Of a stretch of DNA of 64,000 nucleotides, positions 44,518 to 55,073 are shown one piece after another. How positions within the stretch are numbered: position 1 is the stretch's first letter; every line of letters begins with the position of its first letter. The stretch is from Acinetobacter baumannii (GTDB lineage Bacteria > Pseudomonadota > Gammaproteobacteria > Pseudomonadales > Moraxellaceae). The stretch lies in NCBI RefSeq assembly GCF_016508585.1, contig NZ_JADVOP010000006.1:85006-149005 (forward strand). Direction: 5' to 3'. The notes beneath the pieces were generated by a model. The model was not told the DNA's origin and did not search any database. It was given only the letters and a program-made list of their open reading frames with translations. Both the position numbers and the translations under genes were made by a program.

Positions 44518-46020
44518 TCATGATGCCGATTTTGTCCCGGGTTTATAATCGACACGATACTCTCGAAGATTAAAACGCTTCATTTTTTCACGCAGTTTAA
44601 ATGTGGTCCACGGCCAGACTGTACTGTTACGACCATTCCGATCAATAAAATAACTTTGGCAGCCCCCTTTATTCCACACTGTGGTCTGCAAAGCAGCTTG
44701 AACTTCTTCATTAAAGATTCTGGTCAGTTTTGGATGGGGCTCGATGGTTTGAATTCCCAATCGCATCGCCTGCTTTAAAGCATCCATAATATAGCCCAAC
44801 TGCGCTTCAATAATGATAAAAGCAGAAGAACTCACTGCTATATTCGGTCCAAACATTAAAAAACCATTCGGACAGTTTTCTACCATTGTGCCCATATAGC
44901 CCTCTGGGCTACCTTGCCAGACATCGGACATCCTTTCTCCAAAACGGTTATAGACCCGTTTGGCAATCGGTGGCTCAGCGATTTCAAAGCCAGTTCCAAG
45001 AATAATGACATCTGCTTCGCAGCTTTCGCCATTTGAAGCAATTAAAGTATTGCCTCTAATTTCATTTAAACCACTGGCAATGACTGCGACATTGTCTTGT
45101 GCTAATGCAGGATACCAATTGTTGGATTGTAAAATACGCTTACAACCAATGATAAAATCAGGGGTGAGCTTTTGGCGTAATTGTGGATTTTTAATATGAT
45201 AATTTAAATGCCATCGTGCTAATTTTTGAAATTGCTTCATGGCTGCTGGACTTTGGATTCCACCATTAATGGTTTCGAAAATCCCATACACAGATCCACG
45301 CATAAGCTGTTGCGTCATCGGCCATAGCTTAAACATGGCACGTACAGGTGCAAGTAAAGGCATATCGGATTTGGGCAATACCCATTGTGCAGTTCGTTGA
45401 AACACTGTCAATTTTTTTACAACAGGCTGTATTTGTGGCACAAACTGTAATGCAGATGCTCCTGTTCCAATCACAGCAACACGTTTTCCGGTTAAATCGA
45501 TATCATGACGCCATTGTGAAGAATGGAAAATCTCTCCTTTAAAATGTTCAATTCCTTGAATATCCGGTAATACTGGTTCATGCATAGGACCACAGGCAAG
45601 AATAGCAAATTGCGATCTCACTTCACCTTGATTGGTCTTGATGATCCAACAACTTTCTGTATCCGACCATTGTGCTTCAAGTGCCTCACAATTTAAGTGT
45701 ACATGTGGCATAACCATGTATTTATCAACAACATCAAACAAATACTGTTTGATTTCCTTCTGTTGAGCAAAAACTCGAGACCAAGCTGGATTTTGTTCAA
45801 AAGAATATGAATACAAAGCAGATGGAACATCACAAGCACAGCCTGGATAGGTATTTTCCCGCCATACCCCACCCATTTCAGCGGCTTTTTCCAATAGAAT
45901 GAAATCTTCAATGCCAGCTTGTTTCAGTTTGATCGCCGCGCCCAGACCTGCGAAACCACCACCGACGATAATGACGCGATAAAAGTTTTGATCCTTTGTA
46001 TTATTTTTCTTTGGTTCCAT
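44518..46020 (-). CDS. Baeyer-Villiger-type flavin monooxygenase
   Basis: An FAD- and NADPH-dependent class B monooxygenase of 500 residues. The two Rossmann motifs are GGGFAGLG (20-27) and GTGASA (185-190). Between them is the Baeyer-Villiger fingerprint FxGxxxHxxxW, read here as FKGEIFHSSQW (160-170). The phrase GGVWRENTYPGCACDVPS is also typical. It should convert a ketone to an ester or lactone, or act on a related substrate. Divergent from a TetR gene and followed by an SDR. Confidence 0.88.
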   Translation of the reverse strand: MEPKKNNTKDQNFYRVIIVGGGFAGLGAAIKLKQAGIEDFILLEKAAEMGGVWRENTYPGCACDVPSALYSYSFEQNPAWSRVFAQQKEIKQYLFDVVDKYMVMPHVHLNCEALEAQWSDTESCWIIKTNQGEVRSQFAILACGPMHEPVLPDIQGIEHFKGEIFHSSQWRHDIDLTGKRVAVIGTGASALQFVPQIQPVVKKLTVFQRTAQWVLPKSDMPLLAPVRAMFKLWPMTQQLMRGSVYGIFETINGGIQSPAAMKQFQKLARWHLNYHIKNPQLRQKLTPDFIIGCKRILQSNNWYPALAQDNVAVIASGLNEIRGNTLIASNGESCEADVIILGTGFEIAEPPIAKRVYNRFGERMSDVWQGSPEGYMGTMVENCPNGFLMFGPNIAVSSSAFIIIEAQLGYIMDALKQAMRLGIQTIEPHPKLTRIFNEEVQAALQTTVWNKGGCQSYFIDRNGRNSTVWPWTTFKLREKMKRFNLREYRVDYKPGTKSAS

Positions 46021-46088
46021 GTTAAAAATCGCTTAGAATATGATCGACTGGAATAAAATGTCAAAAACGGAATGACTTGTCAATTTCT

Positions 46089-46101
46089 ATTGTTTAACAA
46101 T
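46089..46101. promoter_or_regulatory. Candidate TetR operator
   Basis: ATTGTT-T-AACAAT is a perfect 13-bp palindrome in the 109-bp gap between the divergent monooxygenase and tetR genes, 28 bp from the tetR start. Confidence 0.5.
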
Positions 46102-46129
46102 TTAAAAGATTATTTGGTAGTTTTTGCCT

Positions 46130-46765
46130 ATGAGTGAAAAAATCGGTTTAAGTCGTGCAGAACGGCAACGGCTACAGTTGCAAGCAGAAATTTTAGAAGC
46201 CGCTTTTTTAGAGTTTTCTGAACGCGGCTATCACCAAACAGCCATTTCAGACATCGCTAAACGTCTGGGTATTGGACACGGTACCTTTTATCGACATTTT
46301 AAAAATAAACGCGATATTCTCCAACATGTCATTTCAGACACGATGCAGAAAATCATGGCATTGCTGACTGGTGAAAATGCGCCTCAAGCTGTAAAAAATA
46401 TTGAGCAATATCGGGAACAGTGTCAGCGTATTTCAGAACGTTTAAGGACTTTTGCTCAAGAAAACCCACGCACTTTAAAATTAGTATTGCTCGAAGCAAC
46501 ATCGATTGATCCTGAAATGACCCAATTTATTCAAAATTTAATGCAGATGGCTGGCATGCTTACGGCTGACTATCTGGAACATGGCGTAGAACTAGGCTTT
46601 TTTAGAGAAAATCTGGACTGTGAAAATACAGGACACAACATCATCGGTATGATCTTGAATGGCGCCTTACGCTTTTTAGCCCAACCTGATGACTTGATTG
46701 GTTTAGAAAATTATGGAAATTCAATTATTGATTTAATTATCGGAGGAGTTGCAAAGGCTTGTTAA
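46130..46765 (+). CDS. TetR-family regulator next to the monooxygenase
   Basis: The 211-residue protein has a TetR helix-turn-helix (QTAISDIAKRLGIGHGTFYR...HFKNKRDIL) after a basic leader, and a helical ligand domain. Divergent location and a palindrome in the shared gap suggest it represses the monooxygenase-SDR operon and itself. An in-frame TTG at 46124 is a less likely start than the ATG at 46130. Confidence 0.88.
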   Translation: MSEKIGLSRAERQRLQLQAEILEAAFLEFSERGYHQTAISDIAKRLGIGHGTFYRHFKNKRDILQHVISDTMQKIMALLTGENAPQAVKNIEQYREQCQRISERLRTFAQENPRTLKLVLLEATSIDPEMTQFIQNLMQMAGMLTADYLEHGVELGFFRENLDCENTGHNIIGMILNGALRFLAQPDDLIGLENYGNSIIDLIIGGVAKAC

Positions 46766-46811
46766 ACAGCAACATAACAATATGGCTTAAATAAACCTTG
46801 CTTAACACTGG

Positions 46812-46839
46812 TCTGACAGAGCTACAAAGTTCTGTCAGA
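46812..46839. repeat. Strong hairpin between convergent genes
   Basis: TCTGACAGA (46812-46820) and TCTGTCAGA (46831-46839) pair perfectly, and the stem extends inward by three more pairs (one G-T) to an ACAA loop. There is no T run on either side, so it is either a weak terminator or an RNA-stability element. Confidence 0.55.
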
Positions 46840-46866
46840 TGTCTATTCTGGGTCTGTATTTAAAGA

Positions 46867-47382
46867 TCACAAACCATCTTTGCTGGGTTTACAGCCAATC
46901 ACCATAATATCGGTAATGATGTCACCGGGACCAGTTAATGCAGTGATATTGCATAGATACTGAGCACGTTCTTGGACTGCATTTTGATAATAGCCTGTTG
47001 GTCGATATTGATTTTCATAAATCGCACCTACCACACCTTGTCCTCCGGTCTGTCCAACAACACGCTGACCTGCATATTCAGATCCAGTTTGCACAAACTG
47101 CTGCACCACATATTGAGAAACAATAGAATTTTCCCACATTGCTGAACCACCTAACTTACTGGCAGGGACACGGTAAGTCGGTGAACCAAAAATATCAATG
47201 GCTTTATTTACGTGCTGTCCCACCAATTTATCGGCGGCTTGTTTTACTGGATTAGGTGTAGTGACACAACCGGTAAGTGAAAGCCCCAATGTCAAGGTCG
47301 CTAACAGACCGATCAGATTGAGTTTCAATGTACTTGATGACTGTTGAAGAACAGGGTTTATTGCTTGCTGTTTCATCCACAT
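46867..47382 (-). CDS. Predicted lipoprotein of unknown function
   Basis: The 171-residue product has a lipoprotein signal with an unusually long hydrophilic leader and the lipobox LSLTGC (Cys39). The mature part contains VGQHVNKAIDIFGSPTYR, a SmpA/BamE-like short motif seen in many small lipoproteins, and GQTGGQGVVGAIYENQ. Two later cysteines (YLCNI and IGCKP) may pair. A ribosome-binding site AAGGAAA supports the start. Function unknown. Confidence 0.7.
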   Translation of the reverse strand: MWMKQQAINPVLQQSSSTLKLNLIGLLATLTLGLSLTGCVTTPNPVKQAADKLVGQHVNKAIDIFGSPTYRVPASKLGGSAMWENSIVSQYVVQQFVQTGSEYAGQRVVGQTGGQGVVGAIYENQYRPTGYYQNAVQERAQYLCNITALTGPGDIITDIMVIGCKPSKDGL

Positions 47383-47505
47383 AAAAATTTCCTTTTATTA
47401 ATTTTTGATTTTGCCTTATTGACCTATATTCTATATGGCCCGATGGCTTTTCATAAAACATTGTTTTGCTTTTTAGAGAAAATTATAATCTGAGAAACTA
47501 AAATT

Positions 47506-47964
47506 TTATGGATCCAGATAATATTCAGCTCTCACCTTACCCTGCTCTAACTCATTTGCACGTTCAGTCACTCGTTCAAGAAATTGCTGATCACAGTCTA
47601 ATTCAGTAATTTTTTTACTTGATGTTGCGGGCGCATTTTCAGCATCAAATGCTGTCTGATTACACTGATCATCATAGAAGGTATGAAGGGATCGCCACTC
47701 TTTTTGCGCATCTAACAATCTTTTTTGTTCAGTGGCTGAGAGTGTCGCCGACAGTTTTTGCTCGGCATTTTTTAACCTTTGATTCTGACGTTGATATTCT
47801 GCACTTATACATTTCTGCTTGTTCGTTGATGACTTGGCAGCATGGGTACATTCATCATATGTTTTTGAGTATTGTAATGTCGGTGCAGCCGAGAGTGCCG
47901 TTGCAACACCAGACAGACTCACAAATCCCCAAATATATAACCATTTTGAAAATATATTGTTCAT
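47506..47964 (-). CDS. Periplasmic LprI-like (DUF1311) protein
   Basis: A 152-residue exported protein with signal peptide (cleavage near SAAPT). The mature part has the LprI/DUF1311 pattern: YDECTHAAKSS, C-x2-AEYQRQNQRLKNAEQKL, a LLDAQKEWRSLHTFYDDQC segment and a late cysteine. Four conserved cysteines could form two disulfides. Some members inhibit lysozyme; that role here is unproven. Confidence 0.8.
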   Translation of the reverse strand: MNNIFSKWLYIWGFVSLSGVATALSAAPTLQYSKTYDECTHAAKSSTNKQKCISAEYQRQNQRLKNAEQKLSATLSATEQKRLLDAQKEWRSLHTFYDDQCNQTAFDAENAPATSSKKITELDCDQQFLERVTERANELEQGKVRAEYYLDP

Positions 47965-48448
47965 ACAATTAACCTACAGATCCAAAAACTTTATTGAAGA
48001 TATTGATATGAATTGTTGATCGCTGGATTTATTTATACGCTAAATTTCAATTCATGTGAAATTGAAACGATAAATGAGAAAATCAATAGCCAATAAAATT
48101 TTAAAAAGTAAACACTAAGTAATTATTATTTAATATATTTTCATGACTTTTAGTTGAAAGCCCCGATACCTTTTACAGATCATATCAATGACTTTCGCAA
48201 AGATTTCGTTTTGTCTGGTTTGTGAAAGAAAAAATCTACACAGATTTCAGCCTTCACTGTATAAAATAGCTTTCGTAAAATATGATTGATAATTTGGTCA
48301 CCCTCATGGTGTCTTTAGTGTCAGGTTAAGGCTTGAGTTGAACAGACTTAACATCGACATAATTTTAATTCTATCCTTGGTGTTTTTATCTTGATTAAAA
48401 AAAGAACTTTCATGTAAATACATAAAAGTCCTTTTGGATAGGACCTGA
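47965..48448. other. Gene-free region between the LprI-like gene and glutamate dehydrogenase
   Basis: About 484 bp, very AT-rich. An inverted repeat TTTCAATT/AATTGAAA (48045-48067, 7-nt loop) and the gdhA terminator (48397-48436) are the only structures seen. No convincing ORF or RNA. Confidence 0.55.
48397..48436 (-). terminator. Terminator of glutamate dehydrogenase (and possibly the hut operon)
   Basis: On the minus strand a stem with AAAAG, ACTTT and ATG paired blocks (two mismatches) is followed by seven T. It is 13 bp past the stop. Confidence 0.7.
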
Positions 48449-49720
48449 TTAGCCTGGGAAAATACCACGTTCCATACGTGCCTTTAAAATCCGTTCACAC
48501 CCCAAAATAAATGCTGCCGTTCTTAAACTGCATATCTTTTCGTTTGAGGTATGCCAGACATCATTGATCGCCTGAACCATTAACTTGTCCAAGCGTTGGT
48601 TGATTTCTTCTTCAGACCAAAAGTAGCTCGACATGTCTTGCACCCATTCAAAATAACTGACGGTAACCCCACCTGCATTACAAATCACATCAGGAACTAC
48701 GGTCACACCACGCTGAATCAAAATATCATCGGCTTCTGGATAAGTCGGACCATTTGCACCTTCCAACACTAATTTTGCGGTTAATTTCTGTGCTCGCTCA
48801 ATTGTGATTTGCCCTTCCAACGCGGCAGGAATCAAAATATCGATTTCAACATTCCAGAAATCTTCATCGCTGATCATTTCAGCACCCTTGAAACCTGCAA
48901 CGCCCTGATTAGTCTCTAAATATATTTTTAATTTCGCTAAATCAATGCCTTCTGGATTAAAAATAGTTCCCGTATGATCTTGTATCGCCACAATAAGAGA
49001 TTGCGATTCTGCAAATAAGTAAGCTGCTTCACTGCCCACATTACCAAAACCTTGAACCGCAATTTTTGCTCCTTTGAGTGGAAGCTTAATTTTTTCGGCA
49101 ACTTCTCGACCAGTCACAAAAACACCACGGCCTGTGGCTTTAATACGACCTAAAGATCCGCCCAAGTGAATTGGTTTGCCCGTCACAACACCAGTAACAG
49201 TATGACCCTGTCCAGATGAATAGGTATCCATAATCCATCCCATTACATTGGGATTGGTACCCACATCAGGGGCTGGAATATCTTTTTGTGGACCAATAAT
49301 ATGACTGATCTCACTGGTATAACGTCGAGTTAAACGTTCTAACTCGCGCGGAGAAAGTTTACGTGGATCAACTCGAACACCGCCTTTTGCACCACCAAAA
49401 GGTAAATTTAACACAGCAGTTTTAATTGTCATCCATGCTGAAAGTGCCATAACTTCATTTAAATCAACATCTGGATGATAGCGAATCCCGCCTTTGCCCG
49501 GTCCACGTGACAAATTGTGCTGTACACGGTATCCCTCAAAATGCTGAATCGTTCCGTCATCCATCACGATTGGCACATCTACAATCAGTGCACGTTTAGG
49601 ACGTTTTAATGTGTCTATATAACCCTTGAGATGTTCTAAATAAGGCGTCACCCGTTCGATTTGTTCGAGATAAGTCGACCACGGGCCATGATTTTGAGTG
49701 ATATAAGATAAATTCGACAT
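48449..49720 (-). CDS. gdhA: Glu/Leu/Phe/Val-family glutamate dehydrogenase
   Basis: Interconverts glutamate and 2-oxoglutarate plus ammonia. The 423-residue protein has [14 protein letters not shown], the catalytic-lysine motif [11 protein letters not shown] and the cofactor motif [10 protein letters not shown]. The size and style match the hexameric 420-residue group, often NAD-dependent and catabolic. It begins 34 bp after hutG on the same strand with no visible terminator between them, and has an AAGGAC ribosome-binding site. This position would let it act on the glutamate made from histidine. Confidence 0.93.
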   Translation of the reverse strand: MSNLSYITQNHGPWSTYLEQIERVTPYLEHLKGYIDTLKRPKRALIVDVPIVMDDGTIQHFEGYRVQHNLSRGPGKGGIRYHPDVDLNEVMALSAWMTIKTAVLNLPFGGAKGGVRVDPRKLSPRELERLTRRYTSEISHIIGPQKDIPAPDVGTNPNVMGWIMDTYSSGQGHTVTGVVTGKPIHLGGSLGRIKATGRGVFVTGREVAEKIKLPLKGAKIAVQGFGNVGSEAAYLFAESQSLIVAIQDHTGTIFNPEGIDLAKLKIYLETNQGVAGFKGAEMISDEDFWNVEIDILIPAALEGQITIERAQKLTAKLVLEGANGPTYPEADDILIQRGVTVVPDVICNAGGVTVSYFEWVQDMSSYFWSEEEINQRLDKLMVQAINDVWHTSNEKICSLRTAAFILGCERILKARMERGIFPG

Positions 49721-49754
49721 GTGTTGTTTTGTCCTTTTAATGCCTTGTATTCAA

Positions 49755-50678
49755 TCATTGATCGAAAAGGTAATTAAAAATAATATAAGCAGCCAATTTG
49801 GCGGTTCGGTTGTCCAAATCAAATCTTGGGTTGCATTCAGCAACATCAAGAACTTTAATTTTCCCAGTATTTTTAATGGCTTGAAATAAAGGATCAAATA
49901 CTGATAAATCAATTCCTTTCACGGCTGGAGCACTTACCCCTGGTGCGATACTGGCACTAAAAACATCTAAATCGACCGTCACATAAAGCACATCAACTTT
50001 CTCAATGAACTGATTCATTTTCAGCATGATTGCATCTAAATGAGTTTCTCTTAATGCTTGATCATAAATATAGGTACAATTCAAGCGATCAGCTGTTTCA
50101 AATAACACTTGAGTATTTGCATGTTTGGCAACGCCAATACATAGATAGTGAAATTCTTGTTGATATTGTGCTGATAAATGAGCAGCATTTAAAAAAGGTG
50201 TTCCCGAGCTTACACGTTCAGCTTCACGCAAATCAAAATGTGCATCAAAGTTGATAATCCCAATTTTTTGATCGGGTTGATGTTTCTGTATATATTGAAA
50301 TAACCCGGAAAAACTTCCAAACGCCACTTCATGCCCACCACCTAAAATGATGGGTTGGCTTCCAGAGCAAAGACAATCCTCAACCTGATCAGCCAATTCC
50401 GCCTGTGCCTTTTCAAGATCACCATCTACACACATTACTGTACCCAAATCCGCAATTGAAAGCGGTTGATGTACGGGTAAATTTGCCAATTGGGCACGAA
50501 TTGCATCAGGCGCATCTGCTGCACCCAAGCGACCTTTGTTACGCTTCACACCTTCATCTGAACCAAAGCCAATCAATGCATAAGATGCGTGAGCTTGGGT
50601 GTTGATCACTTGATGGATACGCAGGTGCGCTGCACCTTCACCATCGTTGCGTCCTTGCCATATAAATGAATGCTTCAT
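49755..50678 (-). CDS. hutG: Formimidoylglutamase
   Basis: Hydrolyses N-formimidoyl-glutamate to glutamate and formamide, the last hut step. The 307-residue protein belongs to the arginase/ureohydrolase family with the manganese ligands in GGGHEVAFGSF, NFDAHFDLR and DLDVFSASIAPG. The cluster has no hutF, so this one-step route is the expected one. It starts 33 bp after hutI. Confidence 0.93.
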   Translation of the reverse strand: MKHSFIWQGRNDGEGAAHLRIHQVINTQAHASYALIGFGSDEGVKRNKGRLGAADAPDAIRAQLANLPVHQPLSIADLGTVMCVDGDLEKAQAELADQVEDCLCSGSQPIILGGGHEVAFGSFSGLFQYIQKHQPDQKIGIINFDAHFDLREAERVSSGTPFLNAAHLSAQYQQEFHYLCIGVAKHANTQVLFETADRLNCTYIYDQALRETHLDAIMLKMNQFIEKVDVLYVTVDLDVFSASIAPGVSAPAVKGIDLSVFDPLFQAIKNTGKIKVLDVAECNPRFDLDNRTAKLAAYIIFNYLFDQ

Positions 50679-50711
50679 AATAAATACAACGCTGTCAAAC
50701 TGAGTTTAAGG

Positions 50712-51917
50712 CTAGAATAAAACTTCTGTGCCATGTCTTATAATCCGTTTGGACAAATCGCCACCTAACCAGTAAACAATTTCGGAGGGATGTTCAATAT
50801 CCCATGCGATAAAATCGGCGAACTTACCTTGTTCCAAACTGCCATGTGTATCTTGCAAGCCAAGTGCAAAAGCAGCATTGATGGTAACAGCCGCCAATGC
50901 CTGTTCAGGCGTCAATCGAAATAAAGTACTGCCCATATTCAACATTAAACGCAATGACAGGGTTGGAGAGGTTCCCGGATTTAAATCACTCGACAATGCA
51001 ATTCGCACACCATGTTTGTGCAAGCTATCCAATGGTGGATATTGAGTTTCTCTCAGAAAATAAAATGCACCAGGTAAAAGCACTGCAACAGTTCCCGAAG
51101 CTGCCATGGCTTTGGCATCATCATCAGTCATAAATTCTAAATGATCTGCGGAAAGTGCATGGTAGCGTGCCGCAAGACTTGAACCACCTAAGGATGAAAG
51201 CTGCTCAGCATGTAGTTTTACAGGCAGTTTTAAGCTTTGGGCAGCTTTAAAAACACGTTCAACCTGGGCGGGTGAAAATGCCAAATGCTCGCAAAAGGCA
51301 TCGACCGCATCAATCAAGTCTTCCTGCGCTAGTTTTGGCAGCATTTCATTGCATATATATTCAATATAAGCATCGCTGCGCCCCTGATACTCTGGAGCCA
51401 ATGCATGCGCAGCCAAACACGTACTGCGTACTGTCATTGGCAATGCATCCGCGATCTGACGGATGACACGAAGCATTTTTCGTTCATTTTGATAGTCCAG
51501 ACCATAACCTGATTTGATTTCAATCGTGGTTACACCATCTTTAAGCAGACATTGGACTCGTTTCAAGGCTGTGCTTAAAAGTTGCGCTTCACTTGCTTCA
51601 CGCGTGGCACGAACAGTACTGGCAATTCCGCCACCACTCGCCGCAATTTCTGCATAGCTTAACCCTTGCAAACGTTTTTCAAACTCAATACTTCGATTAC
51701 CACCAAATACACTGTGTGTATGGCAATCAATCAGACCTGGAGTTAGCCATGCTGCATTGAGATTGATGGTCTCTGCATAATCATCTTCAGGAACATCTTT
51801 TCGTGCGCCAATCCAGTGAATATGTGGTCCGAAAGTCACGATTGCAGCATCTTCTATAATGGAATAATGCCCATTTTGCATGGTCGCGATATGACAGTTT
51901 GTCCAAAGTTTTTTCAT
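50712..51917 (-). CDS. hutI: Imidazolonepropionase
   Basis: Opens the ring of 4-imidazolone-5-propionate to give formimidoyl-glutamate. The 401-residue amidohydrolase-superfamily protein has the zinc-binding [24 protein letters not shown] and KLHAEQLS, followed by a late [10 protein letters not shown]. Located between hutT and hutG; a strong hairpin precedes it. Confidence 0.95.
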   Translation of the reverse strand: MKKLWTNCHIATMQNGHYSIIEDAAIVTFGPHIHWIGARKDVPEDDYAETINLNAAWLTPGLIDCHTHSVFGGNRSIEFEKRLQGLSYAEIAASGGGIASTVRATREASEAQLLSTALKRVQCLLKDGVTTIEIKSGYGLDYQNERKMLRVIRQIADALPMTVRSTCLAAHALAPEYQGRSDAYIEYICNEMLPKLAQEDLIDAVDAFCEHLAFSPAQVERVFKAAQSLKLPVKLHAEQLSSLGGSSLAARYHALSADHLEFMTDDDAKAMAASGTVAVLLPGAFYFLRETQYPPLDSLHKHGVRIALSSDLNPGTSPTLSLRLMLNMGSTLFRLTPEQALAAVTINAAFALGLQDTHGSLEQGKFADFIAWDIEHPSEIVYWLGGDLSKRIIRHGTEVLF

Positions 51918-51931
51918 TCACATTTCCTCAT

Positions 51932-51961
51932 ACTGCCTATGTAGTCAAGTACATAGGCAGT
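51932..51961 (-). repeat. Intercistronic hairpin, hutT-hutI
   Basis: ACTGCCTATGTA (51932-51943) and TACATAGGCAGT (51950-51961) form a perfect 12-bp stem with a 6-nt loop. It starts seven bases after the hutT stop and has no U run, so it is more likely a processing or stability element than a terminator. Confidence 0.7.
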
Positions 51962-51968
51962 TTCAGTA

Positions 51969-53381
51969 TTAGCTTTCCATTTCGATATTTTGCTGTAAGT
52001 TTGATTTTTCTTTTGCATTATTTCGTTTTGGCTTAACCCAGATCGTGTAAGCAATCCAAAGAATCAACAGCCAACTTGCACCGACATAGATCGCGGGTCT
52101 CGAATCCGGGAAATATCCCATCATCAGTAAAATGAAGACCATGAATACAATCGCAAATGCAGGTGCATATGGCCAACCGATCACTGGAAAATCCAGGGCT
52201 TTGATTTCTGCCTTCGATAATTTTCGACGCATTGCAACTTGAGAAAGCAGGATCATCAACCAGACCCACACTGTTGCGAAAGTTGCTATTGACGCAATGA
52301 TAATGAAAACATTTTCAGGAATCAGATAATTCAGTACCACACCAACAAGCAGTACACCGGCCATCACCACAACGGTCATCCAAGGCACACCACTTTTGGA
52401 AATTCTTTGGAAGACCTTCGGTGCTTGACCACGATTCGACATACCATACAACATACGACCCGCACCAAACACATCACTGTTGATTGCAGAAATTGCAGCA
52501 GTAATCACCACTATGTTTAAAATCGTTGCTGCTGATTGAATACCGAGATTTTCAAAAATCTGGACAAATGGACTGCCTTTGCTGCCAATTTGATTCCATG
52601 GGAAAATTGACATCAATACAAAAATAGTTAAAACATAAAATAGTAAAATACGTAATGGAACAGCATTGATTGCACGTGGAATCGATTTTTTAGGATCTTC
52701 AGATTCACCTGCAGTAATTCCGATGATTTCAATACCGCCAAATGCAAACACCACAACAGATAAACAGGCAACTAATCCTGCAATGCCGTTGGGCATAAAA
52801 CCATCATGTATCCATAGATTTTGGATACCTGTGGTGAAGCCACTATGTTCAGCATGAAAACCATAGAACATCAAACCAAAACCACCAAGTATCATCGCCA
52901 CAATTGCGCTAACCTTGACAATGGATAACCAGAATTCAAGCTCACCAAAAACTTTGACATGAATCAGATTGATTGCACCTAAGAACATAATCAGTGACAA
53001 AATCCAGATCCAGCGGGGTACATCAGGATACCAAAATCCCATATATATACCGAAAGCTGTCACATCAGCCAAGGCCACAATGATCATTTCAAAAACATAG
53101 GTCCAACCTGTGGTAAATCCTGCAAGTGGACCAATATAGTTAGATGCATATTCGCTAAATGAGCCAGATACTGGATTGTGTACTGCCATCTCACCCAATG
53201 CTCGCATTAAGATATAGATCGCAATCCCAGCAACAATGTATGCAAGCAATACGGATGGACCGGCCATTTTAATGGCGGTTGCAGACCCATAGAACAATCC
53301 TGTTCCGATGGCTGAGCCTAATGCTAAAAAACGGATATGTCGGGTATTTAACCCCCGCTGTAATGTGGAATGCTGTGACAT
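51969..53381 (-). CDS. hutT: Amino acid permease, probable histidine transporter
   Basis: A 470-residue, twelve-segment APC-superfamily permease of the AAT type. It begins [20 protein letters not shown], the usual AAT signature, and includes [17 protein letters not shown] and [16 protein letters not shown]. Position inside the hut operon indicates histidine (or urocanate) uptake. The start at 53381 has GGAG six bases upstream. Confidence 0.87.
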   Translation of the reverse strand: MSQHSTLQRGLNTRHIRFLALGSAIGTGLFYGSATAIKMAGPSVLLAYIVAGIAIYILMRALGEMAVHNPVSGSFSEYASNYIGPLAGFTTGWTYVFEMIIVALADVTAFGIYMGFWYPDVPRWIWILSLIMFLGAINLIHVKVFGELEFWLSIVKVSAIVAMILGGFGLMFYGFHAEHSGFTTGIQNLWIHDGFMPNGIAGLVACLSVVVFAFGGIEIIGITAGESEDPKKSIPRAINAVPLRILLFYVLTIFVLMSIFPWNQIGSKGSPFVQIFENLGIQSAATILNIVVITAAISAINSDVFGAGRMLYGMSNRGQAPKVFQRISKSGVPWMTVVVMAGVLLVGVVLNYLIPENVFIIIASIATFATVWVWLMILLSQVAMRRKLSKAEIKALDFPVIGWPYAPAFAIVFMVFILLMMGYFPDSRPAIYVGASWLLILWIAYTIWVKPKRNNAKEKSNLQQNIEMES

Positions 53382-53417
53382 TATAATCTCCAATCCTTGA
53401 GGAAATTTAGATAGATT

Positions 53418-53436
53418 CGGCCACTCCATGTGGCCG
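53418..53436 (-). repeat. Intercistronic hairpin, hutH-hutT
   Basis: CGGCCAC (53418-53424) and GTGGCCG (53430-53436) form a GC-rich stem with a 5-nt loop, 10 bases after the hutH stop. No U run in the direction of transcription. Confidence 0.65.
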
Positions 53437-53445
53437 TTTTATTGA

Positions 53446-54984
53446 TCACACTTTAGATAAACTTGGTAATAGCTTTGGAATGAGTAATTCGTTTAAGCAA
53501 CCACTCGCAAGCAATTCACTTGCCTGTTCAATATCTGGTGCAAAGAAACGGTCTTCGCTGTAATATGGCACTTGATCACGCAGCACTTTGCGTGCTTGCT
53601 CCAGTTTTGGTGAACTTTTTAATCCTTCACGGAAATCAAGTCCTTGACATGCTCCCAACCATTCAACTGCCAAGATACCGCGAACATTGTCTGCCATATA
53701 CCACAAACGTTTCCCTGCATTTGGCGCCATAGATACATGGTCTTCCTGATTGGCTGATGTCGGTAAGCTATCCACACTTGCAGGATGTGCAAGCGCTTTG
53801 TTGTCACTCGCCAATGCCGCAGCAGTCACTTGCGCAATCATAAAACCAGAGTTGACACCGCCATTGGCAACTAAAAATGGTGGCAGTTGGGACATATGAC
53901 GATCCATCATCATTGAAATACGACGTTCAGACAATGAACCGATTTCAGCAATTGCAAGTGCTAGATTATCCGCTGCCATCGCGACCGGTTCAGCGTGGAA
54001 ATTGCCTCCTGAAATCACATCACCTTCCGCTGCAAACACCAAAGGATTATCAGATACTGCATTTGCTTCGATTTCGAGTACTTCCGCGGCTTGACGTATT
54101 TGCGTTAAACATGCACCCATAACCTGTGGCTGGCAGCGTAATGAGTATGGGTCTTGAACCTTGCTGCAATCTTCATGTGAATGGGCAATTTCACTCGAAT
54201 CGGTCAATAAGTCACGATATGCTGCAGCAACATCAATTTGACCTCGTTGACCTCGAACTTCATGAATGCGTGCATCAAATGGCGCACGTGAACCCAACAT
54301 TGCTTCAACACTCAAACCACCACACACAGTCGCTGCCGCAAATAAATCTTCGGCTTCAAATAATCCGCGTAGTGCATAAGCTGTGGAAACTTGTGTACCA
54401 TTTAACAATGCCAAACCTTCTTTGGCTGCTAGAGAAATCGGCTCTAAACCAGCTATTTTAAGTGCCTCAACCGCAGGCAACCATTTCCCTTGATAACGCG
54501 CTTTACTTTCACCCAGTAAAACCAGTGACATATGTGCCAATGGTGCCAAGTCACCTGAAGCACCCACTGAACCTTTTAAAGGAATATGCGGATATACTTC
54601 AGCGTTGACCAAAGCAAGAATTGCATCAATCACCTTACGGCGAATACCTGAAAAGCCTCGTGCCAAACTATTGGCTTTCAATAGCATGATTAAACGGACC
54701 ATTGCATCATCTAAGGCTTCGCCCACGCCAGCGGCATGAGAAAGCACTAAAGAACGCTGTAATTGCTCTAAGTCTTCAGGTGCAATTTTTGTTGAAGCAA
54801 GTAAACCGAAGCCTGTATTGATACCGTAGGCTGTACGCCCTTCATTGACAATTTTTTCCACACAAGCCACGCTCGCATCGATGCCTTCAGAAGCACTGTC
54901 ATCGAGTTTAGCTTTGATTGGATTTAAATAAGCTTGACGGAGATCTGCTAGGGTGAGTTTGCCTGGTTGAATTAAAAGTTCCAT
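53446..54984 (-). CDS. hutH: Histidine ammonia-lyase
   Basis: Converts histidine to urocanate and ammonia. The 512-residue protein carries the self-forming MIO cofactor triad Ala-Ser-Gly at 142-144 ([12 protein letters not shown]), as in the Pseudomonas enzyme, and INTGFG with the catalytic tyrosine region before it. The ATG at 54984 with AGGA upstream gives the standard N-terminus; a further in-frame codon at 55005 is non-ATG. Confidence 0.96.
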   Translation of the reverse strand: MELLIQPGKLTLADLRQAYLNPIKAKLDDSASEGIDASVACVEKIVNEGRTAYGINTGFGLLASTKIAPEDLEQLQRSLVLSHAAGVGEALDDAMVRLIMLLKANSLARGFSGIRRKVIDAILALVNAEVYPHIPLKGSVGASGDLAPLAHMSLVLLGESKARYQGKWLPAVEALKIAGLEPISLAAKEGLALLNGTQVSTAYALRGLFEAEDLFAAATVCGGLSVEAMLGSRAPFDARIHEVRGQRGQIDVAAAYRDLLTDSSEIAHSHEDCSKVQDPYSLRCQPQVMGACLTQIRQAAEVLEIEANAVSDNPLVFAAEGDVISGGNFHAEPVAMAADNLALAIAEIGSLSERRISMMMDRHMSQLPPFLVANGGVNSGFMIAQVTAAALASDNKALAHPASVDSLPTSANQEDHVSMAPNAGKRLWYMADNVRGILAVEWLGACQGLDFREGLKSSPKLEQARKVLRDQVPYYSEDRFFAPDIEQASELLASGCLNELLIPKLLPSLSKV

Positions 54985-55017
54985 TATTGACGTCCTGTTT
55001 TGCACTGTATTGTTCTG

Positions 55018-55055
55018 TTACGGTGTTTTCTGCTCAATTGCAAAAAACACCGTAA
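55018..55055 (-). repeat. Intercistronic hairpin, hutU-hutH
   Basis: TTACGGTGTTTT (55018-55029) and AAAACACCGTAA (55044-55055) pair perfectly over 12 bp, and TGC/GCA pairs extend the stem inside. It begins 18 bases past the hutU stop. No U run follows on the minus strand. Confidence 0.7.
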
Positions 55056-55073
55056 TCGCGATCCTTGTATTTT

